This document shows, one piece after another, positions 63,121-64,000 of a stretch of DNA of 64,000 nucleotides. The stretch's first letter is position 1. Each line of letters opens with the position of its first letter. Under the pieces are notes generated by a model. That model did not search any database. It was not told the DNA's origin and was given only the letters and a program-made list of their open reading frames with translations. Source of the DNA: Staphylococcus equorum (GTDB lineage Bacteria > Bacillota > Bacilli > Staphylococcales > Staphylococcaceae); contig NZ_LNNB01000019.1 in NCBI RefSeq assembly GCF_001747895.1, positions 1 to 64,000 of the forward strand, in the 5' to 3' direction. The position numbers were made by a program, and so were the translations under genes.

Positions 63121-64000
63121 GTCAAAAAAAAATCGATTTTGGGATCATGTTAAACGGTCCTGGTGGTCATATGCATGCTTGGAAATCTAAAGACGTACCG
63201 AGTGATGCAAGTACAAATTTTGAGTTCCAACTTGATGTCGCTAAAAAAGCTGAACAAGCAGGATTCAGTTTTGTATTTGTAGCAGATGGATTATTTATTC
63301 ATGAGAAATCTATTCCACACTTTTTAGATAGACATGAGCCGTTAACATTTTTAGCTGCGCTTGCGCCGGTAACTCAACGTATTGGGTTAGTTGGTACCAT
63401 TTCAACGTCATATAGTGAACCCTTCACTGTTGCTCGACAACTCGCAACAATCGATAAAATCAGTCATGGCCGTGCAGGTTGGAACATAGTAACTTCGCCG
63501 CTTGCTGGTAGTGCGGATAATTATAGTAAAGGAGACCATCCTGAACATGATGTCAGATATGATATTGCTGAGGAACATCTTCAAGTCGTTCAAGGATTAT
63601 GGGATTCTTACGAAGATGATGCCTTTACATTTGATGTTGAGACTGGCGCATATTTAGATAAGGAAAAAATGCATACGTTAGATTATAAGGGACAATATTT
63701 TCAAGTTAAAGGTCCATTAAATGCCAGTCGTTCAGAGCAAGGTCAACCTGTCATATTTCAAGCAGGTGCATCTCCTAAAGGACAAGCATATGCAGCTCAA
63801 TATGCTGATGCAGTATTTACTTTAGGTGAATCACTGGATATTGCTAAAAGTAATTACGACAGTATTAAATCACAAGCCAAAACGTTTGGGCGTGATCCAC
63901 AAAACATTAAAGTATATCCTATATTATCCCCAGTTATTGGCAAGTCGAGCGATGAGGTAGAAGCACGCTTTGATGAAATAAAATCATTGGCGACAATTGA
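63117..64000 (+). CDS. NtaA/SnaA/DszA-type FMN-dependent monooxygenase (partial)
   Basis: The frame opens at ATG 63117 and runs to the window end (294 codons seen of about 440 typical). It begins MSQKKIDFGIMLNGPGGHMH, then AWKSKDVP; later blocks include FVFVADGLFIHE, DKISHGRAGWNIVTSPLAGS, LDYKGQYFQVKGPLNASRSE and QPVIFQAGASPKGQAYAAQY. These are the marks of the nitrilotriacetate/dibenzothiophene-sulfone/pristinamycin monooxygenase family, which needs FMNH2 from a partner reductase. Overlaps the upstream LLM gene by 4 nt. The C-terminus and any reductase partner lie outside the window. Confidence 0.87.
   Translation, partial: MSQKKIDFGIMLNGPGGHMHAWKSKDVPSDASTNFEFQLDVAKKAEQAGFSFVFVADGLFIHEKSIPHFLDRHEPLTFLAALAPVTQRIGLVGTISTSYSEPFTVARQLATIDKISHGRAGWNIVTSPLAGSADNYSKGDHPEHDVRYDIAEEHLQVVQGLWDSYEDDAFTFDVETGAYLDKEKMHTLDYKGQYFQVKGPLNASRSEQGQPVIFQAGASPKGQAYAAQYADAVFTLGESLDIAKSNYDSIKSQAKTFGRDPQNIKVYPILSPVIGKSSDEVEARFDEIKSLATI

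Overview
The window is a contiguous stretch of a low-GC Gram-positive chromosome from the genus Staphylococcus. The genus call rests on gene content and order: nirC / nirR-sirA-nirB-nirD-sirB / narGHJI-nreABC / narT / hsp20 / sarZ / rsp / scrA matches the nitrate-respiration neighbourhood known from S. carnosus and S. aureus. Several neighbouring genes (a bglPA cassette with its own GntR regulator, a split dikinase operon, a pyroglutamyl peptidase operon) and the intergenic repeats suggest a coagulase-negative species rather than S. aureus. The species cannot be fixed from sequence reading alone. No rRNA, tRNA, CRISPR array, insertion sequence or prophage was seen.

Layout. 0-8.8 kb: a DUF4242 protein, an M20 peptidase resembling RocB, a DUF805 membrane protein, a DUF969-DUF979-pcp operon, and small soluble enzymes, separated by staphylococcal hairpin repeats. 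8.8-15.4 kb: two drug-type MFS exporters, GtrA, a cation diffusion facilitator, a very short secreted transglycosylase-like protein, gpmA, and a 34-residue basic protein missed by ordinary ORF calling. 15.5-22.1 kb: an ASCH protein, a cystatin-like lipoprotein, dsbA, the zinc-binding lipoprotein adcA behind two Zur-type boxes, YceI, a PadR/HAAS membrane pair, and an HhH-NTF2 / AHSA1 pair. 22.4-27.2 kb: an operon with the phosphohistidine half and the ATP-grasp half of a rifampin-phosphotransferase-like dikinase in separate genes, with an MFS exporter between them and a divergent TetR regulator. 27.3-31.6 kb: bglPA and its regulator. 31.6-49.3 kb: the nitrite/nitrate module with siroheme synthesis, the oxygen/nitrate sensor NreABC and the transporter NarT. 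49.3-56.6 kb: hsp20, sarZ, small membrane proteins, rsp, a leaderless amidase and scrA. 56.7-64 kb: corA, a TetR/YhgE-type pair, a Na/Pi cotransporter, and two luciferase-like flavin monooxygenases, the last cut by the window end.

How the genes work together. NarT imports nitrate, NarGHI reduces it to nitrite at the membrane, NarJ assembles the enzyme, and NirBD reduces nitrite to ammonia with siroheme made by SirA/SirB (and probably NirR). NreABC senses oxygen and nitrate. The nir, nar and narT promoters each carry a GC-rich palindrome of NreC type and a Rex-type box. At nir and nar the two lie at almost the same spacing, which reads as joint oxygen/nitrate and NADH control.

The most unusual content is the split dikinase-exporter-TetR locus at 22.4-27.2 kb and a two-hairpin intergenic repeat (three copies) whose stems differ by compensatory changes.
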